Positions 12,601-27,600 of a stretch of 64,000 nucleotides of DNA are shown here, piece by piece. Position numbers and translations under genes: made by a program. Location: contig OX328101.1 of assembly GCA_946811185.2 (NCBI GenBank), forward strand, positions 23,358,122 to 23,422,121, read 5' to 3'. Every line of letters starts with the position of its first letter. The first letter of the stretch is position 1. The stretch is from Hippopus hippopus (Eukaryota > Mollusca > Bivalvia > Cardiida > Cardiidae). Under the pieces are notes generated by a model. That model did no database searches, was not told the DNA's origin, and saw only the letters and a program-made list of their open reading frames with translations.

Positions 12601-15600
12601 ACTTATTTAACATATTGGTATTACTTTTCAAAATACAGTGAATGCTTGCTCAACATCTGTCTTCATAACTATCCAGTCCATTTTCATTAGGCCTGTAAAA
12701 AATAAACTTGTGTTTCAGTTGATGTTCTGAAATTTGGTAGGTCGGCGGGAGTAACCTGTTTTATTTTACACTTTCCATAGAAAATTACAGGATTTGTGTG
12801 AAAACTATTTGGGGAAAATTTATAAAAGTGTCAGGTGTTGTTAGTTTCATTCAGTGTTTTCTTTTGTTGGTGAAAATTAACAGAGGAAGGGGGTAAGAGA
12901 CCAGCTCAGTTGGTTTTGTTATTATTTCTTGGCCTTCAGAAGATAAATGTCATTTTTTTTTAAATTTCAGAATGGTAAAGTCCAGCAAAGGTATTCCAAA
13001 ACCAAGGAAGGAAGATCTCATTATTGATGATGGGAGTGAACAAGAAGAGTGGAGAAAATACAAGAAAACAGATGACAGCAAACCCAAACCTGTCAGTAAG
13101 TGGAACAGTTATGATTTCAAATCTTTTTTTGGCTGAAGTGAGCTGTAAAGACACTTTATAAAAATAAGACTTGGATTGGGCAGTTCGATAAAAGTGGTGC
13201 ATACCTGACAAAATTTCAAACATCAAACTCTTCCATTATAGAAAGCAAATGACAAATTATATGTTCAAGTAATGAACTATGTATTTGATAGGGTAGAGTA
13301 TGAAACATTGCAGAATAGGAGGAAATGCAGGTTACCATCAATTTCTCCTTTTCCTGCAATGTTTTTAAAAGTCCTCCTTCTGAGGGTTGTTTAATATGGG
13401 GTTTGGTTTGTCAAAGGTATACCCATGTGACTTCTGATTGTAAGTATTGTCCAACCTTTAGTTAGTAAACACAATCCTTAGGGATACTCAAAATGTGCTT
13501 GCTGAAGACAAGTGCTTGCTTAATGCAGGTACATTTCAACGTAATTGCCTTCTTTGGAACTCAATTTATGCTTGTTTATTTCAAGTGGCTTGCTTGACAG
13601 AGCTGGCCACTGAAGCAAACTTTACTGTAGTAACTGTGTGCAATACACTTTCAAATGCATTTCTGTAAACAGTTGAATTCGAAGAAGAAGATCCCGACTT
13701 GGCCACTGTCAATGTAAGGATGACCTCACCAGATAGAAGTTTGAGAGCTATAGCAGAAGATGAAGAGGTACTAGAAGAGGCAGAAGAAGATGAAACTGCT
13801 AAAGAAGATAAAAGACAAGACTCACGGCCTGTAGGCAGAGTGGATGAGCTGGTGGATAATAATGGAAATCAAGGTCTTACTGAAGAGGAGTTGGGCATAC
13901 TGAGTAAGTGAGAGTTCTTGTTGATTAGATCATATCCTCCACAAGAAAATTTGTTTCAAATGACTTTGAAATAATCTCTGGAAATATGCATAATCAATAA
14001 GAACTAGGATTTTCTTTCTGAATACATTAGAAAATTTTGTGTCACTGGAATTGCTAATTATGAGCAATTTCTTCTTTTTCTGCTATGTTTTCAATAAAGG
14101 TATGCTACAAGATGAAAACAGTCATCTGCATGTGGTGATGTTGAATTTGTTTCCATTCTTAAACCTTCATAGATCTGACAAAGTGGAAAAAGGGGCATCT
14201 TATTAACTTGCTACAGGACAACAAAATTTTAGATCAGTCTATATTTTCAGGTGACAAATTAAATATGGCTCAAAATATGTAAGTTTATTTTTAGGGAAAA
14301 AAACACTGTTGGAAAAGCAGAAATTGCTAGTTATCAGCAGCTTTTAATATGAAAAGATTTTATTTTGTCTATTTTAGGGAAATATTATCCTGAAGATGAG
14401 GAAGATGAAGGTCCTGGAATCTCTACCATTATTGGTGAACATTTAACAAACATGACCAGAGCAATGAGTGTAGCTGTAACAACAAAAACCATGCTCGATG
14501 TTGAGTCAAAGGTAGGAAACATATGTGGAGTTACTTAGATAGTGTAGATCAAGATCAAGTTGCATATAATATGTAGTCTGATCTTTGAATTTCTGCCAAT
14601 TTTGTTGAACACCAAACAAACATGACCAGACTGATGAGGTAGCTGTGGCTACTAAAACCATACTCGGTGTTGAATCATGGGAAGCATTCAGACATAATAC
14701 TACTTTTCTTTCTGAGGTACAGAATTTGTTCCTATATTAATAGAGTAGATTAAGATCGAACGAACGAACAAACGAATTATTTTATTAACAAAAACTTACA
14801 TAGTTTTATAGTCATAACAAACATGAAAATACACAATGCAATGTTATCATGCTGTAGCTAGAAAAAAAAATTATATTAAGGAAATAGCTTATAGGTTGCC
14901 AAATAGGAAGGGAAAAAAAATTTATTTTTTTTTATATTAATAGAGTAGATTAAGATCAGACTCAATAGAATATTTAGAAATCTTAAATCTAGATCATGTG
15001 AGAAATTGTTAGACCCTTTAAATTGCATGAATGTTTTTTTCTCAAAATGAATATATTTATTTCTTTTATTGAGAAGCTTTCAATGTAAAATAATCGATGA
15101 GGCAGAATAAGTTTTCATAAGATAGATAATTACTGGGACCCTCAGTGATTAACTCTCTACCAAACAATCTTGGGTTTTGATGACCCTGAGAAAGAAGCCT
15201 TTTGAAAACAATGTGGGAAAAGGAGAAAATGCTGGTAACCAGCATTTTCTTCTTTTCCCACAATGTTTTCTACCCTATCACCACAAATTCCATCATTTGA
15301 GCCACCTTAAATTTGTTGCCTGCAAATGCTTTCAATTTGGACAGGTCTAAAATTTTGTCCTTTGGTAAAGAGTTAACCCCTATCCTGTTAAATAACTAAA
15401 ATGAAACTTTCAAGCCAACAGTAAAAAAGCAAATTTTGCTATTTCATTTATTTGGAAGAAAGATATTTCATTATTGGACAGTGTAGATCACGATCTGTGC
15501 AGTCTGATCTTGATCTACATTGTCCCAAAAGGGTCAGTAAGTAGCGCTTAGTAGCCTATGGGTTAAGATATTTGATTTATAATAAGAAGTTCTCGGTTGG

Positions 15601-18600
15601 CTTCGGGAAGGCAGCACTACTCACATAGAAATACTCCTGGGCATTGCAGTGCACAATCCAAGCCTCAGACTAGTAGAGGTAAAACATGACTGACTGAGCT
15701 GCCTCTGTGATATGACAGTATATTTGTTTAAAGCTGTAAAACTGCCTTCAAAACAACTGTGAAGTAATACTTATATCAATTATTTTAGGACAAGGACAGA
15801 TTTGATGACCACTATCAGAATTTCCAGACAATTGTTGGAGATCTTGAAAGATTCCTAGGTGCCTACCTACATGTCATCTTTATGAGGAAAATGAAAACAC
15901 AACAAGGGCTGGACATTATTACAAGGTTTGTGTAGTTGTGTACTAGGGTGGTTGGGAGGTGGGATGGGATGGGGAATGGACTGGGAGATTGTGGATGGAA
16001 TGGAATGGGCTAGCAGGGTTTTCCAAAACGCACAAATCCTGCGTCAATGATGCTATTTGAACTTAAATCACCCCTAAAATAGATAACAGTTGGCCATCAG
16101 TGAAGCAACTTTCCAAAATCTAAATCATCTAGGAAATTGAATAAATCGGCATTAATCCAAGTCTGATCTTGCTTCAATATCAGAAGAACACCATTCTTTT
16201 TTTAACTATATGATTTATTTTAGCTAAGAGTGGTTTTCCTGTAATTTATTTATAGATCAAGACTGCTTAACACATTATTACAATGAAGTACAGTGGACAG
16301 TTGTCGTAAATACAGGCCCAGTCAAAGTCTTAGTTGGGTTCTTTTTCAGACTTCAGCCCATTCAGACCAGACCTGGAGTCAGAGCAACACTGGCTGAAAA
16401 GTTTGTAGAGATCTTTAACTGGTATGAGACTGATCTCGAAGAAGTTCAAGAGATATATGAACAACATAAAGTAAGTTCCAAATCAGAACTTAGAAACCAT
16501 TTCGTAAGGGTATTGTAACCACTTGTAGTCATAACTTTATATAATGTGTTCAGAGCTCCAGATAAGAGGGAATGATGGTATTCTAAATCCATTACATATA
16601 TTTCTCTTCCAAACCCCACGTTGTGGGTACTCATTAGAATTGTCTCGATGAGACAATTCTAATGATTACCCATAACATACAGTTTAGTGGAGAATAATTG
16701 ATATTTTCAAGTTTGAAATCAGAATCACTCCTTCTGTCTAGAGCTCTGGTTACTGTTCAGTGACAGTTACCCAAAGATTTACTAGAGAAGAAGATGCAAT
16801 AACATATGAACAACTGCAGGTGACTATTTTCATCTGACTTATTTTTAACAAATTGCAGCAAAAGGAGAAATTACTTGTAGCAATCAACTTCTCCTTTTTG
16901 TTACAGTTCTTTCACTCGTATTCAGATCAAAGCATGATTGAGTTTCTTTTAATCCATATTTCACATGTATGTATGTTTTCAAAACTGAAACAGCAAGCTG
17001 CTATTAGTATGAAACTCACCAGTGAGCAATAAAGCTAGCTGTTTGGTGATTAATTTGATTTCAGAAAATGTAGGCTTATAGATAAAGATAAGACTAGGAC
17101 AGATTAGGTTATTTTGCTTTCACAGGAGAACCCCCAACTAGTCAGAAATGCACCACCTGTAGCTGGTGCAATCCATTGGTCGAGACAGTTACTAAAGAGG
17201 ATTGAAGACCCAATGAAAATCTTTCGAGACAACAAGTCCATCACCCAGCTTGGTGACTTTGGAAGGATAGTTCGTATCTATAATAGACTTGCAACTGCCC
17301 TGGTAACTTTTGAGAGCTTATGGTTCACCCAATGGAAAGGTAGAATTGACCAAGCTAGAAATGGACTCAGAGCTACACTGTTTGTTCATCACCCCGTCAC
17401 AAATGACATTGTTGTGAATGCAGATGAAAGGTAAAAAATGTTGTTCATCTTGCACCTTTTTTGGTTACAAACTTAAAAATTTGTAAATGTCTGATCATAG
17501 TCTTGTATGGTAATTTGAGTAGCAACTTGTTACTACATAGGATAAGTTTTCAAAGGTAATTTATCTTGTTCCACAATGATTTTGTAACTATTTATGTGTA
17601 ACACATTCATTTTTATTATCAATTTTTACCTAAGTACTCTCTCAAAGACATCTGCCTCGAATGTGTTTGATCCAGTTTCAAGAAGGTATTTTTCATTTCA
17701 GGGTGCTAGAATTGATCCATGAAGCCAAATGGTTGACTCGCCTTGGGATCCAGATTCCAGAGTCAGCTGCAGCGATCATGGCCCAAGAGTCCAGGTTCAA
17801 GAACTACAAGAGCCATTTGGAACTTGTGCTGAATGAGTATAAACAAGTTTGCAGCTCTATACCTGAGCCATTGAGAAACCTGTTCACACCACATACAGAA
17901 CATGTGAACCAGCAGTTACAGCCAGGTCTGAACACACTGGCATGGAACAGTATGAACATAGGTAAGACAGCCAAGTTTAATCCTATACCAAACGATCTGT
18001 TGTTTTAAGATTCTGATGAAAAAGCTTTTGAAAATATTTTTGGGAAATGGGAAAATGCTGGTAGATATTTCTATCCTTCCAAAGAAAAATCTATGATTTG
18101 AGCTACAAGTAGTAATATTATATGGCTTGCAACAGGAGAAAAGGGGCATTCGGACATATGCATAAAGTGTTGTCTCGGATCAGCCTGCGCAGTCCGCACA
18201 GGCTAATCCGAGAAGGCACTCTCTGACTACATTAGATTTTGTGCTACAGTAGACTTGTGCAAAACTGAAAATTACATAAAAATGGGAATTGTCATTTCGG
18301 ATTAGCCTGCACGGACTGCGCAGGCTGATCCAAGACGACACTTTACGCAAATGTCCAAATGACCCTTTTTGCGTGTTGCAGGCCATATACAAATGCTTTT
18401 ATTCTAGACAAGTGAAAAATTTTGTTGTCTAGTTATAATGTAAACCCATACCCTGCTGAATATATATTATTGACCATAGCAACGATAGTTTCCATTAGGC
18501 TCAAGATCAAGTGCCTGACACAATTATTAGAGGAGAGAGTGTATATCAAAATCATATTGTATTCATGTGCAGGCTGATCAACATCTACAAGTTCTGCAAA

Positions 18601-21600
18601 ACACATCAATGACTGCCAAAGATAGGATAAGGGTTAAGTTTAGTTAAAGTCTGCATTGTCAATGGCCCATTAGGATTTGAACATGGGTGTATAAGACGAT
18701 GGTATTATGATGGATCTCAGAGTTATTATCCAGTTGTGTAAAAAGATAAAAAAGGCTTATCCTCAATTCAAAGTTGAAAAAAAAAGAGTCCTGTAAAAGT
18801 ATACTTTAACTGAATACTGGTTCATTTCAAGCTTTTCCTTACTTTGAATTATGACCTTATAAGTTGTAACCTTCAAGGTAACTTTTAGCTTGTAAGGAAA
18901 ATGCCACATCTACAGTTGCCTTTGCAGTCAGTGTTGATCAAGATCAGACTGCACAAAACATGCAGTCTGATCTTTTATCTACACTATCCGCTCTGCCAAG
19001 AAAATCTGGACAAGAGCAACCTTGTTTCAAAAACATTTAGCTCTCATTTGTAGATTTTAACGCTTTCCCTAACATCAAAATTTTGTTCTCTTCCAACCTC
19101 AAAACATTTGCAGACAACAAATTCAATGTAGATTTCTGTCTCTGATGGAGTAAAAAACATTTTGGGAAAAGGAGACAATGCTGGTCACCAGTATTGTTTT
19201 CCTTTACCCAGAATGTTTTCTAAAGCACTCTTTTTCAGGGTCGTTAAAGTTGTGGATTGTGTGATAAAGAGTTAAGTGGCTATTGGCTGTAATGGTTAAT
19301 ATGCAGAGCTTTGACTCATACTGATAGTGATGATATTATGTGATGAGCCACTGTCAAACAAAAATCTTGTAATTCAGATTTCAGAAGTTATATTTTGCGT
19401 TAGAATAGGTAATTTATCCATATATATAGTGTTAAGGTATTGTGTAAATGATGAGCTATTATGTTGACGTCAAAACTGCATGTTGTTCTGTGGTACAAAG
19501 TTTTCATAAGACATGTATTGAACAGTATTGTATGTTAATACTCACTAGCATGATTCATTCCACTTTTACAAATCAGCACTGTTGATGGTCCCATTTTCTT
19601 CTGTTTGTTTATTTTGAGGCATTCTTCTTGTTTTCAGGAAGATTCCACCAGATAGTCATTGTCATTGTCAAAACTTCCATATGATATTGTAAACTGTAAC
19701 CCTTTTTTGAGCAATCCTATGTTTTTATTACCCTGAGGGTGAAGCTTTTGTTAGCATGGTGGGAATGACAAAACTGCAGGTTTCTAGCATTTTCTGCATT
19801 TTCTATGATGCTTTCTATCCTTTTGGAGACATTTCACATTGTTTGAACCACATATGAGTTGTTGTCAGCCAATGCTTTCAATGTCCACAATTTTGAAATA
19901 ACTATGTTATATAGTATAAGTACTGATTGCAATATGCTAAAACTTCCTAAAAAGACGTCTCCTACAGACAGTTTTAGGTTCTACAGCTGACCAGCTTTAA
20001 AAACACTACATGAAAAAAGAAATAGTCAGTAACAAACAGTTTCTCTAACACCGTGTTTTGTTGTACTCATGTACATGTATTAGGTTTAAACCTTTTGATT
20101 GATTGTTCAAAGTAAAATGTTTTCTACCCTATCAAAGACAGAAATCATCATTTGAGTCACATTAACTTTGTCACCTGCAAAGGCTTTCAATTTGGTCTTG
20201 TCCAAAATAGTGTAGTTTGGAAAAGGGTTAAACATTGTGGGGAGAGGAGATTTTTTGTAGCAAGCAATAAGAAAACATCTATCTCATAAAATAACTAAAT
20301 ATACATTTTTTTTTAACTAAATAAGAGACAAAAGTAAATACTCCCACAAATAAAGAAACTAATAGTTATAAGGTTTTTTTTAATGCAATGTGTTGAAAAA
20401 AAAATTTTCACCTGCAGATGCATCAACATCTATCAAAATACTTGTTGGTAGGGCATGGTTTTTCTCTTTACCATACAACAAAATTGTGAAAGAAGGAGAA
20501 AATGCTGTTCACAAGCATTTTCTTCTTTTTCCACAAGTTTTCAAAAGCCTTATCCCTCAGACTTTTTAAAATATTTCATTCTGTGGTAGAGGGTTTATAA
20601 TTAAGAATCATAAAACGTGGATATTTTATTTTGCAGATGCATTTTTACACCAGATACACTCTGCCACATCCAAATTAAAGTCCATGCAGAAGCAGGTGGA
20701 GGATGTTATGGAGAACAAAGTGTTCAAAACACTGGATATCATCTCAAACTTTTATCTGTTTGACTATGAGCAGGCAGTCTCAAAGTCGTGGGTAAGTTAA
20801 ACTTGAACATTTATCATGGAGTGTTTCGAGATCTGGAGTGAGAGGCACAACTGTATTTACTTTTGCAGATAGTGAAGAACAAGATAAGACTGTACAGAAC
20901 ATAGAGCTTGATCTTTGAGCAATATCATGTATTTTTTTACTCTTTACCATCGAGTTTTAACGACCCCTAGAAAGAGGCCTTTTGAAAACATTGTGAGAAA
21001 AGGAGAAAATGCTGGTTGCCAGCATTTTCTCCTTTTTCCCGCAATGTTTGCTACTCTATCAGAGGTAGAAACCATTGTTTAAAGTACATTTGAACTGTCC
21101 TTTACAAATGCTTTCAATTTGGTCAAGTCTAAATTTTCTTCATGTGGTAAAGAGTTTTAAGAAAATACAATTGGTTAAAGTTTCAGTGAAATTGCAGTAA
21201 CTGTGTTGTTTTTCCTGCTAGACTGATATTTTTCTATTCACTTATTTAGCACTCTTAGGCTTAACAGTCTTTATGAAAATTGCCTGGACACCATACACTA
21301 TAAAATTCTTTTTAATATTCTGACTGAACACCATACACCATGAAATTTTCTTAATATTCTAATGTATTTTTTACATGATTTAGACACTTTTACAACAAGT
21401 TGAAATTTCATATTATTTTGCACAAAACTGCTTCACAACTTATTATTTGACCTCAAACTTGTTTTAGCCCCCGCTGCTGTTCAAAGAAGAAATGATAAGA
21501 AGCACCCAGCATAGATCAGTAATGTTGCAAGATTATGTTGAAACTGTGATGGAAGGATTGAATACAGTGGCCAATATTTTAGCTGTAAAGAAGGTAAACA

Positions 21601-24600
21601 TTATATCAATGACTTAAGTTCAGATGTTAACTGAATATCTTGTGGAATCGACATTGAAAAAAATGAGCCATCCTCTGTGGAAAGGAGGTTAAATGCATCT
21701 TCAAGAAATATCGACCAAGGTTGGTCTGCTCATCCTGAACAGCTGACCTTTGTCAAAACATTTTGCTATCGTTCAATTTTCTGCATTTCCAAGGACCAGT
21801 CTGCCTCATAATTCATGGTTGTTGGAGAAAATGGATTTGATAGATCCATGATTAAATGATGGGGGGGGGGGTTATTATATCTTCCCTTTTGCCGGAGCGT
21901 GGTTCATATAGATTTTTCTTTCCTTCTCAAGCTGAAGAAGGTTATCAGTACAAACAAACTAGGGAATTATAAACCTTGTAATAGCTGTAGTGCTAGTAGT
22001 TTGCTTCATGAAAAATCCTTAACTCTTTACCAAATGACAAAATCTTAGACTGAGTCAAATTTGAAAGCATTTACAAGCGACATATTAAATGTAACTCAAA
22101 AATCGAATTTTGCCTTTGAAAGGGTAGAAAACATTGTGGGAAAGGGAGAAAATGCTGTTTACCAGCATTTTCTCCCTTTCCTGCAATGATATCCAAAGCC
22201 TTCATTGTTAAGGTCGTTAAAACGTGCGTTTGTGTAGTAAAAGGTTAGCTATGTCAGCAGTTTTGTAACCTGCAGTGGAACTTTCATTTTGCAGATTTAT
22301 TTATTTTTTTTTTGCAAGCTTTATATGTTAATGTTAAAAAAGCATGTATTCATTGAAATACATTTATTCAGGAGTATTCTCTCACGGGCCTATCTATGTC
22401 CAATTTATCATCAACGGCATTTGTATCCAAGAAGAAAGCCAATTCAGAGGAGAGCATTAAAAAGTCCATAACGGTTAGAGACATGATGAGTTATCCTCAA
22501 TTGACATGTACCCACATACAATAACATGTACAGAGCTTAATTTAAAATATCTGCATCTATGTGGAAACATACCCTCACAGACTTTCACTTTGTCCATAAC
22601 AAAGTAAAATTTATATTTGTGTTAACAAAGAACAGCTATCTATTATATGTGTAAAAACCTTTACCAAATGACAAAATTTTAGACAGATTTTAACTGACAT
22701 CATTTGCAGACAACAAATTAAAGGTAACTATAGAGTTTGGATCTGTTTTGGAAAATGTGTAAAACATTGTGAGAAAAGGAAAAAAGAAAAATACTGGTTA
22801 CCTGCATTTTCTCTGTTTTCCACAATTTTTTTTAATTGCCATCTTCCTCAAGGTTGTTTAAACATGGGATCATTTAATAAGGATTTAGCACCTATTCTTA
22901 AGTCAAACAAAAAGTTGTGGACCGGGAAAGAAAGTAACAAAGTGTCTTTTAAAGTTATTGTTGACAAGAGGTATAACCAAGAGTTCAACTGAATATTTTA
23001 GAAAAAGCGAGAAAATTTTGAAGGTTTTAAGTTTATGAAATGCTGTCATGCTGTCTTCATTTGCCCATCTTTTAACCCTTTACCAAACAGTCCCAAGACC
23101 TGAAGAATATGGGTTTTGAAAACATTGTTGGAAAGAGAAAAAAAAAATGCTGGTAACCAGCATTTCCCATTTCCACAATACTTTCTACTGTTTCTAACCC
23201 TTTACAACATGATCCTAAGTTTTAACAACCCTTAGAAAAAGGCCTTTGGAAAGCAATGTGGGAAAAGGAGAAAATGCTGATTACTAGCATTTTCTCCTTT
23301 TCCCACAATGTTTTCCACCCATTCAAAAAGAAATCCATGATTTGAGCAAGACATTATCTGTTGTTTGCATATGCCTTCAGTTTGGCTAAGTCTAAAACTT
23401 GTCATTTGGTTACAAGTCAAGACAAATGCCATCATTTTAGAAATATCATCTGCAAAATTAATGCCATTAGCTATGGACTTGTCTAAAATTAAGTTTGATT
23501 AAAAATTTTCATTTTGATATCAGGTATGTTTTCACATGAATAATCAGGCACTTTTTTAGTAAAAGATATAAAGATTTAGCTGCACAAATAAGTGAATGTA
23601 AACAGAGATGTTTTATTTTTAACCTGCATCACCAACTTGCTGTATAATATTCCTTTTTCACTTTTGTAACAGGTACATTTATTTCACTGCTTACCAACTT
23701 TATTCATGCCTTCATGGTCTACCATGTGCTATCCCGTACTTTCTATTAGTGTAACTTTGGGCTCTTTTACAGACAATAAAGTTAAAATGAAGACTGCAAA
23801 AAAGATTTGGTCTGCTCTAGAAGCAGCTTTTTAGCAGTTTTGGCAAACTCTGAAGGGTTGTTATTTACTCTACTCTTACATGTAAAAAGGTTCATTTCAT
23901 TTAGGTAGTCCTATATGGTTTGATTTAACCTTTACCAAACAATTGCATGTTTTAATGACCCTAAGAAGGAAGAATTTTTAAAAACATTGTGGAAAAAGAA
24001 GAAAATGCTGATAACCAGCATTTTCCAGCATTTTCTCCTATTCCCACAATGTTTCCAGCCAAAAAAAAAAAAAATGCCATCATTTAAGCCATATTTTATT
24101 TATCATCTGCAAATGCTTTCAGCAAGAGCTAGTCTATGATTTTGACAGCTTTTAATGAGTTCACCAGTCTTTAAGATAAAGCCCAAGAGTTTCAGTCTTA
24201 AACTTCCATAGCAATGTTGTTGTTGTGTTGTCATTGTTAATGGTGCATTGTTGTTGTTGTTGTTGTCTTTGTTGTCTTTGTTGTTGCTGCTGCTGTAGCA
24301 TGAAAAAATAAATGAGCCATGCTCTGGCAAAAGGGGGCTTAATGCATCTCCGTGATCCATGGTACCAAGCAAGCCATGAAATACTTATAGATCCATAATA
24401 GCCACTTCTTTTAATAACAGACTTAATCATGAGGTAGACTGGTCCATGTACAAACAGAAAATTGACCAATAACGAGAAGTCCGCGCAGGCTGACCTGGAT
24501 CGATACTTTTCGCAGATGCATTAAGCCCCCTTTTCATAGAGCATGGCTCAAATATTAATAGCATGTGAAGTCCCTACCAAATGACAAAGTTTTGGACCAG

Positions 24601-27600
24601 TAAAATTGAAAGTCTTTTCAGATGACAAATAAAATCTGCTTCAAATAATGGGACGTTGATAAAAGGGTAGAAATAATTGTGAGAAAAGGAGAAAATGCTG
24701 GTTACCAGCATTTGTCCTTTTCTCACAATGATTTTGCAAGACTTTCTCAAGGACCCTTAAAACATGTGATTGTAGAGAAAACAGTTAAAAGATGTAAGTT
24801 TTTTCAGTGCTTAGGCCAGAATCCAGCATTAATGGGTCATTTTGACCCATCACCAGTCAAAACTGGAGATTTTCATTCGCAGAAAATGGCATATCAATTG
24901 TGGAATGTTTTTCCTTCATTCGTGGAATGATAGTTTTTATTTGCAAAAATAATTAATGTATTGTTTGCAAAAATTTTTGAAACATGATTACCTCTCCCGT
25001 CAGCTAGTCATTGTTGAACATCCATGCTAGATTACATTAATAGATGTTTACCTGTACTGGCTAGATACCCCGAAGCCTTGAATTTTTTGCCATGAAGCTC
25101 ACCTAAGATGGCATCCCACATGCTTTTGTATATAGTTTGCGTTTTGTCACAGAGTAAGGTGAATACAAGCAGTATGTAATGTCCATTCTGTAGACCATGG
25201 ATACTGTACAACTGATTAACCCTTTCCCGCACAGCAAAACTTAGACCTATCCAAATTGAAAGCATTTGCAGACAACAATTTCAAAGTGGCGAAAATGAGG
25301 CAAATTTTCTTTGATAGGATAGAAAACTTTGTGGGAAAAGGAGAAAATGCTGGTTACCAGCATTTTCTCCTTTTCTCACAATGTTTTCAAAGGGCTTTTT
25401 CCTCAGGGTCGTTAAAAGTCGTCATTGTATGGTAAAGGGTTAAAAAACTTTGAACAGCACTTGAATGTTCTATAAATAAAAAGGTCTGTTGCAGAACAAA
25501 CTACATTCCCAGTTCTTGCTACATAAAAAACTACCCATCCTTTGACAAGATTTTAACATGACTTTTAATGATTTGCAATTTTGCGCTTTTGAAATACTGA
25601 ACTGTTCAGTTTATGTGCGCTAATGAAAGGATAGGTTTTTTCTGCTTTTGATATGGAATTAATTTTTCTGCAAATAAAATTCACCGGTCAAAAGACATGA
25701 TTGTTTAGTGAAGGGGTTAAATTATAAGCTTTTTTTCTATTTATAGCAAGTTCAGTGGTCTACTGACAACCTTATACTGGTAATGATTCTTCATGATGGG
25801 GATCCATTTTAGTGTTCATATTTTCTCTTTTTTTGGAAATGGAGTTTTTAAGTTTTTATTTGATAAGCCCTTCTTTTACAAATCCAACATTATGTCCTTT
25901 GAAATAAATTAACTTTGTGTTTGATGGAAATTTAACGCTTTACCTCATGGCAAAATTTTAGACTTTTCCAAATTGAAAGTATTAATTTTGTTGACAACAT
26001 TGTGAATGAGGCATAGATGATTTGGTTTCTTTATAAAAGTTGTACAAAATGTTATGGAAAAAGGAGAAAATGCTGGTAATCAGCATTTCTTCCTTTTCCC
26101 ACAATATCTGCATAAGTCATCTTCCACAGGGTTATAAAAACAGTGGATCATCTAGTGATAGGCTAGAGCAGGTATATAAGATCCCTGGCTAGAGGTACAG
26201 TTCATTTTTTGTGATAATTTTCATTCAAGTATATAATGTAATATAATAGTTGTAATGAGAAATTTCATAACTTTTAGTCTCATACTTCAATGAAATCAGA
26301 TTTTAAACTGGAAAAACTTTCCAGGGTTAATATATTATTCCTTCATGTGCCTTCACAAATAGAGTTGCTTTTGCAGCGAGTGTAGATCAAAGATCAAACT
26401 GTGCAGTCATAACTTCGATCTACATTGTCTGCTTCAACAAGAAATTCTGTACAAGAGCAACCTTAAAATTGCAATTAATTGAGTCCTTTTCCAGACTGAA
26501 AATGGTTATTGGGTTAATTTGGCATTCTAAGGGTTAATTTTAATGGCCTTTCATTACAACAAGGCAACAGAGATGGAATCTAATGCATGATTATTCACTT
26601 AGGTCCCCTACTGAGCCAATCAGGATTGCGAAAGCAAGAAAGAAATGAAAAAAGACAAAATACATAATGTTGGATTGAAATAACAGTTTTTATTTGCACA
26701 GGTTATTTTTTCAAGGTTTTTTTAATGTTCTTCTGTTTCAGATTCCTCTTTGTTTTTGGCCTTCTTTCCTCTCCTTTATATTATGGATACAATTTGCAAC
26801 TGCTATGGGCTTTGGTATTTTTTTCTCCTGGACTAATTCATGTTTTTAACTTTCCCTGTTCCTTGCTCTGTTTTCTAGAAGAACAGGTGCTTTTATCCAT
26901 GGGAGTGCTAGGTGTGTCAGTAAAAATGGCCAAAATTAGCAGGCTGGAGGCTGTTATACCTGAATATGTTGTAAAATGTTAAAAAGTGAAGATCAAAGAC
27001 TAGATTGCACATTTCCTGTAAGTCTGACTTGGATTTACTCCTACAACATGAGCTGAACTGCTAATTGGAATATGAACTATGTAATATCCCAGTAGCTTTT
27101 GATTGTAAATAGTTTCTTTATCACTTGACTTTTCAAAAAAAGATCCTTGTGCACATGTGTGCACATGTGTGAAAGTCATATTGAATGAATTGTATTTCAA
27201 ATTTTGTGATAACAAGCATTTTCTCCTTTTTACCACAATGTTATGTTTTGTTTAATTTTCACCAACCTTTATATAATTTAAGACTTACCTAATTTTCTGC
27301 AAATGTTTTCAATTTGGACAGGTCTAATACTTCAATGTTTGGCAAAGAGAAAAAAAAAAAGTATTATTACTAACAAAATTGGTCATGATTTTCTTCAAGC
27401 CATAATTTCTATCTCTTAATGGGAGTGGTTATCGCTCTTGTTTGTCTTTTTCAAATTCTAAAAATGCTTCACAATATTTTCCTATGCACAGTTTTATTTT
27501 CACTCAATGGAAGTGCAAATGAAGCTCTGTCTTTTTTTTAATATAGATATGAGCCATGCTCTGGCAAAAGGGGGCTTAATGTATCTCCGTGAAGCACGCT

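Noticed and set aside
14580..14700. Second copy of exon 10 coding sequence (ACAAACATGACCAGACTGATG…ACTAAAACCATACTCGGTGTT)
   Set aside because: It is clearly a decayed partial duplicate of exon 10 (14440-14511) but has no acceptor, a shifted frame and no donor, so it was not called as an exon; it does show that local exon duplication happens in this gene.
26725..26982. 85-codon hydrophobic open frame
   Set aside because: T-rich intron sequence, no Met in a good context, no domain, and it runs into unrelated sequence.
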